From Neomesorhizobium albiziae (GTDB taxonomy: Bacteria > Pseudomonadota > Alphaproteobacteria > Rhizobiales > Rhizobiaceae), in the NCBI RefSeq assembly GCF_900114255.1, contig NZ_FOSL01000006.1, positions 208,514-272,513 on the forward strand: a stretch of 64,000 nucleotides of DNA. Direction: 5' to 3'. Positions 63,843-64,000 of the stretch are shown here, piece by piece. A program made the translations under genes and the position numbers. Under the pieces are notes generated by a model that saw nothing but the letters and a program-made list of their open reading frames with translations, had not been told where the DNA came from and did no database searches. Every line of letters begins with the position of its first letter. The first letter of the stretch is position 1.

Positions 63843-64000
63843 GATGTGTTGCAACGTTTTGTTACTCGCGAGTGGCAAGGGATCCTTCAACCATTTCGGA
63901 CGATTGCGATGTTCAAAGGCCGCCAGTTCGACCAATCTGTGATCCTGCTTTGCGTGCGCTGGTACCTGGCCTACAATCTGAGCCTGCGTGAACTTGAGGA
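63843..64000 (+). mobile_element. IS6-family element, left end (runs past the window)
   Basis: The left end GATGTGTTGCAACG resembles the G.(n)TGTTGCAA ends of IS6 elements. Inside, the transposase gene starts at 63909. The element cut the nodD fragment. Confidence 0.65.
63909..64000 (+). CDS. IS6-family transposase, N-terminal part
   Basis: The visible 30 residues ([20 protein letters not shown], then YNLSLRELE) are the start of IS6/IS26-type transposases. The gene continues beyond the window. Confidence 0.85.
   Translation, partial: MFKGRQFDQSVILLCVRWYLAYNLSLRELE

Noticed and set aside
1..64000. CRISPR arrays and rRNA genes.
   Set aside because: No evenly spaced direct repeats with unique spacers and no rRNA-like sequence were seen on either strand.

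Overview
The window reads as the edge of a symbiosis island in a Mesorhizobium-like alphaproteobacterium. The evidence is a complete set of nodulation genes (nodABCIJ, nodZ, a nolL-like acetyltransferase, nodFE, two nodD genes and three nod boxes), the microaerobic fixNOQP and fixGHIS operons with an FNR-type regulator, and a high-G+C chromosome of rhizobial type next to a tRNA-associated integrase.

Positions 1-13635 look like ordinary chromosome. They hold the end of a LysR regulator, a TetR regulator with twin operators, a VOC protein, an arginase-family enzyme, a lipid kinase, an SMP-30 enzyme, an M24 peptidase, an SDR, a ParDE-type toxin-antitoxin pair, an APC permease, a Pro/Ala/Glu-rich OmpA protein, a YcgN protein, a secreted Arg-rich protein and a SIMPL protein. 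This stretch ends in a tRNA gene with a CAT anticodon (13560-13635). A tyrosine recombinase and a small excisionase-like gene follow directly, so the tRNA 3' end is the probable attachment site.

From 13661 onward the DNA is mobile. Its first block is respiratory: ubiT-ubiU-ubiV (O2-independent ubiquinone hydroxylation), decayed ubiD and ubiX, hemN, fnrN, a hemerythrin gene, fixNOQP and fixGHIS. Five FNR/FixK-type palindromes (TTGAT-N4-ATCAA class) lie at the expected promoters. The block can be read as one low-oxygen unit that makes the high-affinity oxidase, its haem and its quinone without O2.

A scrap zone (31851-38834) holds fixJ, mobile-mystery-A and IS630 relics, an IS66 remnant and an IS110 element inserted in an IS3 element. 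Inside it sits a nod box followed by two AT-richer nucleotide-sugar genes: a CapD/WbpM-type 4,6-dehydratase and an SQD1-like (UDP-sulfoquinovose synthase family) protein. This looks like a flavonoid-inducible sugar module that I cannot match to a standard nod gene, and it is the most interesting find.

The Nod-factor block (38885-53312) runs leftward as nodA-B-C-I-J-(group II intron relic)-nodZ-nolL from one nod box, with nodD1 divergent. A second copy of the nodD/nod-box/nodAB layout is present, but its nodAB is reduced to a fused pseudogene and its nod box now precedes nodFE. Two further nodD fragments lie at 49958 and 63655.

The right part (54213-62837) carries an OmpR-type two-component system, a broken PepSY gene, a broken cytochrome b561 gene, a DUF930-like protein and a MacA-MacB-NodT-type tripartite exporter. 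The window ends in a kinase relic, a nodD relic and the start of an IS6-family transposase.
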